The position numbers and the translations under genes are program-made. The notes under the pieces were generated by a model that was not told where the DNA came from, did not search any database, and saw only the letters and a list, made by a program, of their open reading frames with translations. From contig JAZARR010000229.1 of the NCBI GenBank assembly GCA_037389465.1, forward strand, positions 1,153,501 to 1,217,500: a stretch of 64,000 nt of DNA, read 5' to 3'. The first letter of the stretch is position 1; each line of letters begins with the position of its first letter. This DNA comes from Baylisascaris procyonis (taxonomy: Eukaryota; Nematoda; Chromadorea; Rhabditida; Ascarididae). Below, piece after piece: positions 1-14,400 of the stretch.

Positions 1-84
1 ACCTTTTACCAAGTCGAACTGAAACAAAGCGTAGCTATGCAATTATTGCAAACAGAACGAATTTATAATTCAAAGAGAACGAAC

Positions 85-3000
85 CAGTAAGGAGAAGAAG
101 GAAAACGAGAATTGGGATGACTAGAAGAGTGTGACAAAGCGCCGAGTAGAGATGCTGCCTTCGTTGTGATGCCAACATGTGTACAGATCGGGCTAATACT
201 ATCGCTAGCACCAGTGCGTATAGAACCTGCAACCCACTGACAATAATATGAAACAAAGAAGCAGCGAAGTTGAATTATTTTTCATGAATGAAGTTATCAT
301 GATTCTGAATGGTCCTCACCCCACAAGAAAAGACCGTTTGCCGTTAGCGTCCTTCATGACCCCCTGTTCGCAGTTCAACTCATATCTACATAACCACTTC
401 GATAATGTTTCAGAACTTGTGTGGTGTTCACTTATTTCTGTGATAGACTATACCGCCTTGAGTTAGCTTATTATCAATTATGTCCTTTACTTTATCCGCC
501 AAGAGTCCTTATTTTTCACGGAATGACAGAAAAGTCACTGGAATATGCAGTGGCGCATCAAACGAGTTACTCTGCCTACGATTGCAACCTACACCGAAGC
601 TCAAGTTATACTTCAGTTTTTGACTATCACACCCGAAATGGAGCTTGCCCTGAGATATACCAAAATGATTCCACAGCAAAAAACTTTCACTGTACCCAAT
701 TAGAGATATCGAAAATCGACAGGTGTGAAAAAAAAACGCTAATTGGCACCAAAAAACATGTGGAAAGCAGCTCTCTTTCTCTTTTATAGTTGCAAATTCC
801 AAGTACAATACTATTTACATTCAATATTTCCCACTGGCTGTATTCTCCATAAATTACCGCTTAGATACCCACAAGCTGAAGCATCCACAAATCCACTCTG
901 TAGAACCTCTAAAGTGAAAGAATGATGCAAACTTATAACCCTTTAACCGTACCTGAAATGTCTTACATTCATGCGGAGGTGACCGCACAGATTATTATAC
1001 CTTTTCTCCCGCCCTTCCCTTCATAATGAGGTTTGTCTTTAACCAAAGTTATTTGGCAACTCCCTTCCCAGCAAAGAAAAACGACCATTTCCATGGCAGC
1101 CTGTGGTGCAATGCTTCTTAGAGCACGTATCGGAGAAGGAACCCACACATCCCTGCTAAGCGACCATCAAAACTGCAAGGCTACTTACCTTTTCTCTGCG
1201 AAGAGTGCAAGAATTTTTCTGGTACCTTTTAGTTTTTTTCCGCAATTTTTCGTATCTTTCGAGGTTTCTGATATACGGAACTCAATCCCTATTGCAGCAA
1301 TTAATGCCTTATAGTGCGAGCTGGAGAAGCACGATAGATGAGTTGCAAGTAAACAACGCAGCGGCACTGAGTGTCTCTCGGAAGCATAAACAAACAGCTA
1401 GTCTTAATCTTTTTCAATGTTTATCGGTTCAGCAAAGTAAGGCTCGCTGAAAACAGATGGAAGAGCGTGATGAGGAAGGTAGATCCGCTCAAGTTGAAAT
1501 CAAAACGAACAAAACTTCGCATCATCCCAATCTTTTATTATTTGTCAGGTGACCGTACAATCAATAATATGCCATTTCCACGACCTCTTTCATGTGAAAG
1601 TGAACGCTACTTCAATCCTGCCTACCAACAAACATTTCAAGCAGCACATCAGTAATAAAAATGCTCTTCTCCCCTCCCTTTGGCAGTGATGGCCCAGCAG
1701 CAAAGAGATGAAGTTATCCATGATGTGGGTGTGCATATCATACTTCACTGCAATGAAGATAGAGCACTGATGTCAACAACGTTTAAATCACGGCACTATC
1801 TGAAAGTTGTACTAATAAAAAGATAATAGCGAAACATATACCCCAACGACGCTAAGTGAAAGTACGACCCATAAAGGAATAAACACAATGGCCCAATGCC
1901 AATCTACAGTCGCATCCAATTTGAACGCCAAAAACACGAATTGCACGACGTTGATCGAGAAGAACAGTTCGAACTACAATATTCAGTAGAATTAGCTGTA
2001 AGAATTAACCACCAATGCATAGCTCAAAGACGCCAACCGCTCAAACTACAAATAAGCAACACAAGTGAACGTTAAAATTAAACATAACTGTACAGCTCAT
2101 AGACACATGTGTACTTAACTAGGTAGGTGCATAATTGACAGCATAATTTGATAGATCAAAACTATACAGGTGAGAGCACAAAATAAGAAGAATAGCAAGT
2201 AACCTCAAAAGATTTGTCGTGTCGAATCGCCCAAACAGCAATAACAATCGAAAGTAAACTCAATGCGAATAGAGGTGCAAAGACAAGCAGCCATGGCAAT
2301 TCGTCAAGAGAGAGCTGAGATTGTAGTTTATAGCAGGCGAGCACTTCGAACATTGTCAATAATGCATGCTCACCAGTACACAATATGAGTCCATAAAAGT
2401 CGGATCGGATTGCCAACTCCGAACTGCAACAACAAGCATTATAACTTTCTTACAATTTTCCTAAATTCGTTACCCCAAACTACTTATGGAAACTCCTTAA
2501 CAACTTAAAAACATTAGAAACATTGTCAAGCTTGAATAAATCAATATCAGAAAGTAATAATAGAGAATAAAAAATGCCACTATCAAAGTTTTATAAAGCT
2601 CCACGGATTCGAGGACGGTGATTTTTGGGAATTTTCTTGAGAATTTGGGTAAATTTTCGAACTTTTCCATAAATATGACGTTTACGCAATGCTTGATCAC
2701 AAGAAATTTTTGTAAGATTCGAGAAAAGCTTTAAACGAGAACGATTAAATGTTGATAATGCAAATGCACAAGACGACTTGTTCGAATATCTCAAATGGCA
2801 ACGATCGTCGCAAACACAATATTTTTGTATAAACTTGCAGATACCAAATGAAAGGTGGCATGAGGTTGTGGGTATGCGAATCCAAACAAAATTTCTTTAG
2901 ACGATGGCAATAAGCTGCGTGATTCAGTTATCAAAGGAAAGCCACGATCCCTCTCAATGTACAAAAAGGTAAACGCAGCATCTTTCCATGCATGAAAAAG

Positions 3001-3953
3001 AAAGGCGCTGTTACATCTGTTAGAACGATGATGCAGTAAAAAAAGATTCAAAAAGTGCTTCGTCTTCGCGAATACAAAAAGGAAAATCAGTACTCTCCTA
3101 GTCCTAATATAACTGTCGGTAAGCAATGCTTCAATTTTCGAGGATTTTACCATGGATGTATCTCATTTGCCTGGACTTCAGTTGAGGATTTCGAAAATGC
3201 GTTTATTCCAAAAAATCCTTAACGGTCCCCCAGTCACAACCTACGAACGGCAGCGGAGAAAAGCAGAAACCGGGAAATTGAGCTGTACTGCACTTCAAAT
3301 GAATTGAAAAACCAATAAAAAGATTAACACGAGTGGGTGCAACACTATATCCACATTTATCACGAGTTCTCTCAAGAGCCTTTCCCCTTTGCATAGATGG
3401 GTTCCTTCCCTTTTCTGGAACCTCTTCGATTTTCATTCGCTGTGTGCTGCAATAATGAAAAACATCATAAATGTCTACAATTGTTCCAAATGGAATGCAG
3501 CTACATCCATGAGCCATAATAGCAAGATTTCTCAATACTTCTTTTATTTCATTAATTTGTTAGCTGTACTTTAGATAGAAATTGAACGATATGCCCATAC
3601 CTGTCCCTCCTCACTTATCCTATCAGCAGTGATTGCTGCACAATGATTCTATGCAAATCCTGCTCGTTCTTGACCAAAGCATTAAAAAACACATAAGATG
3701 GTTCCTATTTCAGTGTGGCATTAACCTTTACATACTCCAGTAATTATATTTGTAAACAACGAGTAGAAAAGATAACGTGGATGGAGGGGAGAGAATATAG
3801 GAGATGACAGCAACGAAAGCGCCAATAAAGACGATCGCTTCGCATAACCAAAATGGTAGAAATACGATCGCATAGCTCAATTGCACCGTTTCGTCGAGGC
3901 GTAGCGCGAATAATGTGCAGAAACACACCAAACAATTATATAGAACGAATTTC
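85..3953 (-). CDS. TMEM185: TMEM185-like multi-pass membrane protein, partial (four exons; 5' and 3' ends missing)
   Basis: Four minus-strand exons read in order: 3953-3777, 2423-2204, 1973-1842 and 226 to about 85. Joined in phase they follow the human TMEM185A/B protein, as I remember it, almost without gaps. Anchors are ALRLDETVQLSYAIVFLPFW, TMFEVLACYKLQ, then WLLVFAPLF and WAIRHDKSFE, then INVVQFVFLAFKLDATVDWH with IVFIPLWVVLS, then VLYALVLAIVLARS before SQRRQH. Each exon holds one or two hydrophobic segments, so this is an integral membrane protein. The family's molecular function is not well defined. Donors are GTTATC, GTTACT, GTATAT and GTTCGT; acceptors are TTTCAG, TTGCAG, TTGTAG and TTGCAG. 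The first coding exon (about 14 residues, ending two bases into a codon) was not found upstream of 3953, and the C-terminal exons lie left of the window. The last donor, at base 84, is the least certain boundary. Confidence 0.85.
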
Positions 3954-5756
3954 CTGAAAGAAAAAATCCATTTCAATTTGCTTTATTTGATGCTTTATGG
4001 TATGTTATTTCTTTACCTTATTTGAACATTTTTGTGGAGAACTCATTTCTAAATATTTGAACAAACTCATTGTTCCGATTATGAACAGAAAAATGTTTGA
4101 GGCATGCATATAAAGCCGTCCTCCTACCTGCTTTATAAACAGGATTAAGTTAGCATGTTGGGATGCCGAGATGAACCACGTTACTATAATTTCAGTGGAA
4201 TATATGATATCAGATGGTCTTCTCTGCATTGGCATTCAGTGAAATTTATTGCTAAGGATAGCCTCAATACAAGTGATTAAAATTAGTGAACAAAATTAAC
4301 GCTGAGGAAAGAAATCACTCACTCCGCAAATTTTCAAGAATTAAACTTTATTCAATGCAAACATTTATCAAAAAATTTAATAAATAACCTACGACTGGAT
4401 ACAATGATTTTGCACTGAGCACATATTAGACTGCTTTATATGCGCGATCTAAGATTGTGCTCCTATGACAGAGGGAGAGTTATCATAGGATCGCATCCTC
4501 TGGGAAGGAAAAAGATCCCGAGAAGCATCACCTTGAGCTCTTTCTCCCTTTTCGCCAGAAGAAAGGAAATTGTATACGGTTAACCCCGAGTACAAACAAG
4601 AAAAACAAATAAAGATATACATAATATACACTGCAAGAGTCTAGAAATTTAGTGAATAATTTTAAAGCCCCAAACAGGTTGGTGGATCATTCCGGTTCCT
4701 ACTTTACATCAAAAAAATTTTCCGAGTTTTTCCTCATGTTCCCCGCCAGTAGCAGCAAAAAAAAAAAAACAATTGCTATGTAAGATTTCAACAGAGGGAT
4801 GCAGAATAGAAAGATGGAAGAGAGTAAATCAACATGTGGATGCGATTTCGCTTTCCAATTCAAAGGTGACGATGAGCGAAGAAAAAGAATCGATTCATCT
4901 AAACAATTCATGCAAAACTACAAATGCACTGTTTATAAATGAACGATCAAAATTTTAAAAGAGGTTAACCTAAATTTTTAAATGAACAAAAGTTCTTCAG
5001 TGGCTTTGATCGGATTTTGAATTTCAGATGAGTAGAGGATCTTTGCACCTCCACACACCTGAATCCGCAACAGTGCTTCAAAGCAAAGCAGCAAATCAAA
5101 ACCAGAACTGACTGAACAAATCCCTTAGATGATTCTTCCCTTAACCTCGTTCTGTTCCCTCCCTCCCCTCTCCCCCACCCCTATCCCGCCCTCTTGTTTG
5201 CAACAAAATAGGTAGAAAAGCAGGCAAAAAGATTGCCACGACAGACACTTTTCCATTTCAGCCCATCAAGTCAACGAGCTGTCCAATCATACAAAAACTA
5301 ACAGATGACGGCTAACAACGATTTTCTTATGAAGCCAACCGTTACTATGAGACCTGAACCAACAAGTGTTCTTGAGCAGAACCACACCAACAGCAGAAGA
5401 AATCTGACTAGCAAGCTTTATAGTCATCTTCAATTTTCGGTAACCATATAAGAGGTGAGGAATCGCAATGAAAATGACGTCATGATAGCATTCTATGATA
5501 TGACCATAATGTGCTTCCATTATTGCAGCTTTTTTAACTCAATAATTGGAACTAAGGAATGGACAGTCAAACAAGCACTTAGAAATATAACGCCACAATG
5601 ATGCAAGATGGTGGTAAAAATTTGCAAGGCACATAAATACATAACGCAATGATGACTCATTCCCTTATTTTTGATTTGCATCTATATTAGTTCATCAGAT
5701 AATATATATAACCGAAGTTGATGTCTCCAAAAATCATTCCTTGAATTTGAAATTGA

Positions 5757-6410
5757 AACGAACGCTGCGTTGAAGTCGCGAAAGAAGGATCGCAGACTGA
5801 GCTCCATAATCGCTCAAAGGCCGCTGATGATATCACTCTCCTTCTCACTGATGAGGCTGCCAGGCTGCATTTCTATAATTTGGCTCGTTAAAGAACGGAT
5901 CCTAAGATGCAGCACTTGCAAATGTCAACGGGACAACTTGAGAGCATCAAAATGAAACAATGGACAGAAGCACCATGGCGCATCCTCAAAACAACCGCAG
6001 AGTGGGCTGCGTTGACGGTCACCGCTACTTTGTCACTTCCGAATCTCAAGGATAGGGTTGGGAGGATCGAAGCGACGAAGTTACAGCACAACCTCAGGCA
6101 AATACGAAATGCGCACATTAAAAACCAGCATCATAGGCACCACAACACTACAGGCTCACGAAAGGCACTTCATCAACATCTGAATTGCTCCCCTTACTCC
6201 ACACGTTACTGGCTCACAAATGTCAGTCACGAGTTCACTTTAGCTGCGTCTATAGCAGGTTTCCTGATGGGCACATGTGATGTGATGAATCCTCCATGTC
6301 AGGAAAATGTGGCTGTGGGAGGTGTAATTAGTCGAGTCTGGCCAAGATGCGATAGCAGCGCACCACCTCTTCCGCTCAACCCTTCCCTTCCGCTTCCCCT
6401 TCTGCAATAA
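5757..6410 (+). other. Unrecognised long open frame with one internal stop (possible pseudogene or exon)
   Basis: One plus-strand frame stays open from 5757 to 6407 except for a single TAA at 5889-5891. The part before the stop is hydrophilic and helical-looking (for example TELHNRSKAADDITLLLTDE). The part after it starts with ATG at 5907 and reads 167 codons. The region is more GC-rich than its surroundings. No domain is recognised, no clear splice sites frame it, and the last 100 codons are low in protein-like character (His-rich, then Pro-rich from a pyrimidine tract). It could be a decayed coding exon, a retrocopy fragment, or simply a GC-richer patch with few stops. Confidence 0.2.
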
Positions 6411-8209
6411 TGCCACCTCATGAAAAAGCCTGACAATTTGAGGGGTGAAACTCCAAGGGTCCTTCTAAGCGTCATGCTACAATCACTTTCTACCTTTTTA
6501 CGTTTTCGACCCTTCTTTATAAAAATAGAGCAGTGTGGGAAGGAGAATAAAAGCTTGAACATCAACAGGCAATCACAGCTACTCCGGCTTGCAAACCCAT
6601 ACAAACGATGCCATGGGGCTGAGATTATACTGTTAACGTTACTTAAAAGTAATTTTGAATGCACTTTAAACCATGATACCATCTAAAAGAGGCTAGCAAG
6701 CACAATGAAGAGCAATTGAGCATTCGATTGTGTGCTTGCCTGTTCTTCATCACATCAGTAATTAATGCGCTCAATAAATTTTAGGGATCTAAACATTTCG
6801 GTCGACGATTACTTCTTTCCCTATCTCCCCTCCTCCCTTCCCCCCCTCCCCTTCCCCTACCACCAGCCAAATACATACAACGAACAGTGTCGAAGAGAAT
6901 GAAGAGAAGAAACAAAATGGAAGAAGAACAAAGTGGAAAAATACAGGGAAGAGAAAACAATGTGGGCAGGTGAGAACATTGCTATAGGAAGGATGAAATC
7001 CCGCAACGATTACAGGATTTCAATAATCGGCACACATCCCGAGCATGAACGTTCGGATCTTAGGTCGATTCTTACCCATTTCAATTGAAAAAAAAGTGAA
7101 GTGCAAAGAAATAAACGGACGGGTCGTTAGTGATTTTATAATGCTTTTACTGGATTATAAGGTGAGAGGCTTCGAATTGGGTTTTCTCGCCCCTAGTTAA
7201 GGGCTGATGCAATCTGATCATGCGATAAACAAGGGGATAGCCTTAGTAGCATTCTGCAAGCAAACATTCCGACAAATCATCCCGACCATTGATAGTGAAA
7301 TAAAACGAGTAAAAAGGGGCAGAAATAAAAAACGGGTGAAAATTTCCCAGAGCAGTCTCTTTTGTCATCAAAAATTCCGAGATTTGAGGATGTTTGTTAG
7401 GATGTTTCGCAATTTTAGTTGGTAGCGCGGTGGTGTGCGGACGTATACTGTGTATGTTGTTTGCGGGGATTATTGGCTTGCGTTGCAAATGGTTGAATAT
7501 AACTGTTATATTTTTGGGTGCTTAAATTTACATCCTTTTGCAACATTTCTAGTGACAGTAGAATGTTTTATATGGATGGATTGAATTGTTTAGGATAATG
7601 CTTCTCATTCTTTTGAACCTTATTGATGATTTATCACAACAGGGAGGAAGAGATTTGATCGTTTTTCTAATTAATTACACCGTTAATTGCTATTTCATCG
7701 TTGCAACTCATGTACTATTGCTCTGACCATATAATGACATATATGAGTAAATCCATTCTTTATCGCTCCTAATTAAGAGGGAAGAGGGAGGGGAATGCGG
7801 GTGACTAATACACTCAAAAATTAAAAGAGGCAGATGATACATGTAGGGAAACTGGGTAAGGTGGAAACTGCGACAACCTAAAAGATGAGCTAAGAAGGTG
7901 AGTGTTGCCAAATCACTTCTTAAAGTGTTTTGACAGTTCAAGGGTTTTATTAGCAGATTCTGAAATTTATATACACTAAGTCTAAGGCAGTTAACATCCG
8001 TGCAGCAGTTTATTTGAAGATAAGAAGCCGATGGAGAGGGAGGGGAAAGTTTCCTTTCTTCAAGGGATTAACTTAAAAAGCATTTTTAACGACCCTTCCG
8101 TTCGCCCGCTTTCACGGTTAAGGCTCATTTTCGCAGATATTCAATGTTAGTTCCTATTCGTCGTTTTTATATCATTCAAATGATGTGAGGTTTATAGTTA
8201 TTTATTTTT

Positions 8210-8226
8210 GCTTTTGAGGCAGCGAA
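8210..8226 (+). promoter_or_regulatory. Likely trans-splice or 5'UTR acceptor of rpn-1
   Basis: A T-rich run followed by GAGGCAG places an acceptor AG at 8221-8222, only four bases before the rpn-1 start ATG at 8227. In nematodes an acceptor this close to the ATG commonly receives a spliced leader. It could instead end an intron in the 5'UTR. Confidence 0.5.
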
Positions 8227-11200
8227 ATGGTTGAAGAAAAGAAGTCATCGGAGAAAGATGCGGCATCTGCCGAGAGAATCGATGAGAGTGGCGACACGAA
8301 AAAGAAGGATGTGAAAGAAGGCAAAAAAGATGAGATGGTTAGTTTCGAATTGAATATATTTCATGAAAGCATCTCTCGGTACTCTCATAAATGAGTTCCC
8401 CAAAGCGATGGGTGGTGTTGTTTTCAAAACCGATGAACAGTGACATACTGCAGGCAACGTCAGCCCTTTTTTATTGTGTCGGTTACCGCTCTGACTATGT
8501 AGCAATACTGCATACATGTTTTTCGTCCGCACTAGAGTACTCATAAATCCATTTAATTTCGTGTTTAAGGTTCATCAGTGTTGTACAGTGGTCACCCCTC
8601 TTGGTGGTATTTGCACTGATCGCGATATGTGAAGCCACTGAGCCGATATATTGTCAGACAAAAACTGAAGAACGCACACTGTTTGGAATAGACTTTTAAG
8701 AGAGTGGTAGAGAGATGAATGTCGCGAATTCAGGGATGGGCAGCTGTTATGCAACTATGCCTCCTGAGAATATTTATACCTTTCAGATGGGAAATTGATA
8801 GCGTTACCGTCGGCAGCTAACGTTTTGCAAATCGATTCGTTTGGCAGATTCAATAATAGCAATAAGTGTGATGCCATAACGCACTGCATATGCAGATGCA
8901 TTAGAATTAAAATATTAAGCGCGATGTTAACGGTGGTAGAATTTATTAGAAGTTTATTCATCGGAAATGAAAAACACCAAAGTTTTGTTCATTTACGGCA
9001 GATCAAAATCACATTATAATATAATGTGCTGTGTATGTTTTGAATTAGGTGCGGTGAGAGAATTTCAATATTTTTTTGTGATTAATTCGGAATGAAGATC
9101 AGTTCTGATAACGAAAATGTTTTGTTAACTTTAAATCTTTAAGCAGTTTCAACGGTTAACTTTCCTTTTAAAAGGGATCCCTTCTCTCTATTATGATTTC
9201 GTTTTATTACTTATTACCGTTTTGTCTATCGATAAAGGTTGTGTCATTGTTGGTTTTTGAATGGGATGTGCATTAATTATGAATTTAAGACCGAAGAGGA
9301 TCGCAAGTTGCAAGAGGATCTCGAAATGCTTGTTCAACGTCTCAGTGTAAGTCTTTATGGTGTTCATTACTGCTGAGTTGCACAGTGTTGATGTTTGGTG
9401 CATTTTTGATTCGTAGAATGCATCAGAAATAAGCATAATGAAGACGTTGTTCCTTAATCTTCGACTTGTTTTCTCAATTCTCAAAACGTCGAACGTCAAC
9501 TCGCAATTCAAAGTATATGAATGATCACAGTTTCACTTTTTCACATACAGACACTCTTTGATGAGGTCCTACGAAAGAAAATCTAACGGCTACGTCGAGG
9601 AGTGTCTAAGCTAGTTGAACTCACATGTTAGATCGTTGAACCTTTTATGAGGAATTGTTCCATTCAGTGGAGTTTAATTCTTGACTAATCGTGTCAGTGA
9701 GCGTTGTCGGATGTGCACTTGAGCGATCGAAAGCCCTTGAAAAGCATTACGTCGCATTTGCTTTTATAGTGTTGCTTGATGAAAGACGCTGAATTGGGTA
9801 TGACAGTTCTTGGGGCCACTGAGGCCTACATAATGCTTTCTTTACTCGGAGGTTATCCGTTTCAAGGACATGTGATGCATCTTAGCACACTAAACGTCCT
9901 CTTGAACGTGATTCATGCTATCATTTAAATAAATGCTTATCAATTAGAGGCGAGTCAAGAAAAACGTTGGAGATTTCTGTTTTGGGAGAATAATTGAGAT
10001 TCGATCGGGATCTGCATATAATATTTCACATTCCCTCCAACTGAATTGATCGTACTACTATAAAAAAATTTTGTTGTTAGCTTTCATTGATTTTCGAAGT
10101 AGTTTCCTTTCGTCTCTTGCATTATCCTCCTTGACTGTCTTGAAGATTTTTGGTATGTTTACGAAGCAAAAAGGTGTTTAAGGTCCTTCTATTCACTGCT
10201 CGAATTCCAATATTTTGCAAGTGCAATCTAGATACATCTGACTGTAGCAACATTGAAGGGATTGAAATGAATTTCAAGGAATCGGACAGTTCACTCTATC
10301 AGCCATCTCTGGAAACACTGCGCTCTTTGATCCGTGCATCGACTACATCGATGACGTCCGTACCTAAACCACTCAAGTTTATGCGACCACACTATCCAAA
10401 GATGAAGGAAGTACATGCGAAAATGAGTGAAAGTCCCATCAAGGTACGTTTTTCTTCATACTCACTTAAAATTTAAGTGCGATGGCAATTTAACGATGCA
10501 TGGATTGAGCGTAAACATACGTGGAGGGTGAAAGAGGTTCAGAAGCCAATTCTCTGTATAAAAATCTTTTTTCCGATTTTTAAAAATTTTTTCTCTCTTC
10601 CCGCACCATTTTCCGAATCACTTGCAACATTAAGCTGGAGCAGAGCTCTGACTTACAGCTCCCGCTCTTTTGAATTGAGTTGGAGGGAAGAAGGGCTGGT
10701 GGGAAAAACGAAAAGTCTGTGATTGATTAACTGCTGACGCGGTTACATGGTGATCCTGAATGCTTCTCCCATAATATTGCTTTAGAGTTTTTTTGTAGTT
10801 TAGAAAAGAAGTGAGTAGAAGCCTGCTGTATTGGCATTCTATAAGCATTATCACGATATTAACAGGCTCCGAACAACTCCTGTGTCGTTCTCACCTGTTG
10901 TTATGCATCGCCAGATTAAACTCTTATTATCGTACCCACTCCATTTAGAGTTTGTTCTGCAACACATCTGCAGTTCTTCCGAACAAATATTTGTGTAGTA
11001 TTTCGCGTGAAAGATGTTATTGCAGTGTTGCCACATTTTGGCCATATATATAGTCAGGTCTTCACACTGCAAAACTTTCGCTTTATTTTTCCGATTGATA
11101 AATGTGTTGCATCTGACGTTTTCTACAATTTCTTTGATAATTCGCTGCGGATTGTTGCAACGATGGAGAGCTAACCAAAATGAAACTATCGAATGGTAGT

Positions 11201-11330
11201 GAATTTAGTGAGGGTTTCGCCTTTGAGAAGAATTGTGAATTATTGAATAAATCCTTTGCATAGAAATTAATCCTGTCATTTTTAACTTCCGTCGAAGTGA
11301 AAAATGATTCGTTTTCAAAACATTTGAAAT

Positions 11331-11407
<77 letters not shown>

Positions 11408-14400
11408 TATTGTTGTCGTTTCCTGAAATATCCTCGAAGCAAAACCTATTTCTGCATCAAAATTTCAACGAATTTGAAACCCTAAAATATTTTTCCGAGA
11501 TTGTATAGTGAAATTCATTAACTGGGATGTGCCCCTACGATATCACATTCCTTTTGCATAGGCAATTCTGATTATGTCGGTATAAAATACATTTCAGTCT
11601 CCGTAAAATCCGCTCACTAAGTGGTTTTATCTGAATTAACCATATCAGTGACTCTCTCGAGGGATCCAATTCCGGGCTCGTTCATCACCGTAAATGAAAT
11701 CTTTTTCATGAATTTGAGAATCCCCTGATTTCTGTGAAGTGTTATAAAGCGGTATTATCACCCGGCACAATTCTGTTTATTTAGTGGTGGTCGCTGTCAA
11801 ATCCGACTAAGAGAGAGTTGCAGGTAAAGCCCGAGCTGGGTTAAGCAAACCGGTTCGCGTCAACTCTTCGTGAGTACGTTGTGGTCGAAAACGAACCAAC
11901 CGGAACCACGAGTTACCAAACTTTAGATATTTCATTTCCTTTTGAAGAATTCATTGGAATTCTCACATAGGGCGATTGTTGTGACTTTTTGCGATATTAT
12001 TATCTTTGAGTTCAGTAAACGATAACTGCAGAAGCTGTGTGCGGACATTATATCAGTTTTGGCGATGACGTCGGGTGACAAAAACGACTGCATAAATTAT
12101 CGTCTGAAAGGAATGCTCGAACCGATCGGAGATTGGGGCCACGAATATGTGCGGTGAGATCTATTCGCTTCTTGATTATCACACTGCAACCACCTTATTA
12201 ACTCAATATCCTTTAGGGGGTTTTGGTTTTGACCTGAGAGGCGTTTAATTGATGATAAAAGACGTTAGCCTTATGTTTGTTTAGCTTTCTATCGATGTGT
12301 TGCCAATTCTGCTGCACTTGTTGATGTTATATTACGCTTATCAGAGGTTTTGTGCTATATGCACTCTAGAACTGATGCGGGATAAGCCAAAAGTTGCGAT
12401 TGGTGAAAGCATCAGTAATATCTCTGGTAAGTGGATGGACGCAGGTGCGCACATGTCGGTCCATAATTTTTCACTGATCACCAGACATTCATCGTCATCC
12501 GAGTCTAGATGAATAAAGGTGGAACTCCTGCTGGCCCCTTCCGGCAGTTTTTACAAATATTAATGTTACCAATGGTTGCACAAACAACTAATTATGAGGA
12601 AACTGTAGTAATAGTAATACTACTGTTGATATGGTAGTGTTAGAATCATTTGTTTTAAGTTATTTCAAGTTGAAGTAACTGTTGCTCCGTCAAACGGTTT
12701 GCTTACTTTTTTGTGTCACTGTCATTGTTAGATAGGAAAAGGTTGGATCTGGAATCTGTCGAGGTGGGTGTCGATGGCCCTGCGAAATGCCGGGAACTGA
12801 GAACTTTCGAGATCTTTGCTGTGGTTTGATAATTTGTCTACGACTTAGTATGGAAAACTTTTTAAATTATTAGAAGGTTGTTCGCCAGTATCGAAGGTAG
12901 CTAAAATTTGAGGCATTTGGCAATGGAAATGGCAGAAGAATGGCGTGCATGTGCTGGTGATACGGATGCGGAGAAGGCGCGTAGAGATGAGCTTCTGACT
13001 CTGGCGAAGGACATCGTTGCCCATAACGTGAAGCATAATGCTGAAGTGGAGGCTTGTGATCTGTTGTTCGAAATTGAGCGCCTCGATTTACTCGTCGATT
13101 ACGTTGAAGAAGTTGACCATGCACGAGTTTGTCTGTATCTGCTCAGGTGCTCTACATTCTAAATTGGCTTTCTTATCAGAAAGTTTGGAAAAAACTATTG
13201 CAGTGCAGCATGCAAAAGGCTGCTTTCTTCTATATCACTATATTTTTCTTATTCGTGGAAGATGAAGGTGTTTGTAATTCTTTGGCCAGGTCACTGTTGC
13301 TTTCTGCAGTATCTTGAAATTGACAAGGAAACAGGATAGGGCAAGACATTTCTTAGAAAAACATGCTGAACATTCTTTCGTAGTTTAGTGGAAGTGCATT
13401 TTATATATGTGTATATGAGCTGTTAATATTCTTCGTTGCAGTTGCTCTCCACTGACACCCGATCCGGACAATCAAATTTTAATAAAGACGGCAAAGGATA
13501 TCTATGTGAAGTTTTCGAAGCAGTTTGAGGCATTGCGCTGTGCGATTATGCTAAACGATGTGGGCATGATACGTGACATATTTATCTCCACTGAAGACAT
13601 GTATTACTTTTATTTATTTGATTTATCCTCTTTTCTTTAATATACAAAACTACTGAGTCGATCGGCTCTAAAAGTTTTCGCGAATGTTTTTATCGATTTC
13701 TTTAATTATAAATATTTCCATATAATCCACCGAATCTGTCAAGGATTTATGGGGAGAAAATTGAACATTTTGACATCTGTGACCCTTTTGACGTAGAGTA
13801 TTTATGCATAGGTTGTTCAATAGGTAGTTTGATGGCTACGGGATTAATCGAATCGAAAAGTTTGTTTCGTTGATAGATAATTTTCTGTTGCAGATATCAG
13901 AGTGAAGAAGCACACATACAGTATCTGTTGCATGGGAAGAACGTAAAGGCTCGAGTATTCTTTTAAAATATAAAAACCTAATGCATCGGCAAAGCATTAA
14001 TTTCTAAATTGCATCGCTGCTTTTTGAAGGCACTTTGTGTATTCAATGACTCCCTCTGTTTGATCATCCTCCTCGCATTACTTTTGCTTCCTTATGCATA
14101 AAATTAATATCGCATTATGTTCTTTGCCACTCAGAAGCGTTATTGGTCATCCCGTTCACAGCCAGAAAGTTTAACTTTGAAGGTTTTTTAATGTGAAATA
14201 TGTGCCATTTGATGTCAAGATCGTCATGAGTACTAGAGTATTCATATCTAAATTTGTTGATTGTACAAAAAGCTTTTTCATCTTTTATGATATGTTGCAT
14301 GCGAAGCAATCTATGGAGTTTTTACAATTTGTGTGCAATTCTGTTTGTATTCTTTGAAGGCTAATGAAGAAGCAGATGGCGATTATCCTCGGACGGCATC

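Larger units (their letters stand above)
3954..8226. other. Intergenic region between TMEM185-like gene and rpn-1
   Basis: No gene is recognised here. The stretch should contain the missing first exon and promoter of the minus-strand TMEM185-like gene and the promoter of rpn-1 on the plus strand. It holds two long polypyrimidine tracts (5155-5194 and 6811-6864), an imperfect inverted repeat near 6693-6742 (GCAAGCACAAT against ATTGTGTGCTTGC), and an unexplained long open frame at 5757-6410 listed separately. Confidence 0.6.

Noticed and set aside
5888..6118. Minus-strand 76-codon frame
   Set aside because: Shadow of the open plus-strand patch at 5757-6410.
11297..11485. Open frames rich in Tyr-Ile repeats (also at 26491-26804 and 59771-59974)
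   Set aside because: They are translations of (TA)n microsatellites, not proteins.
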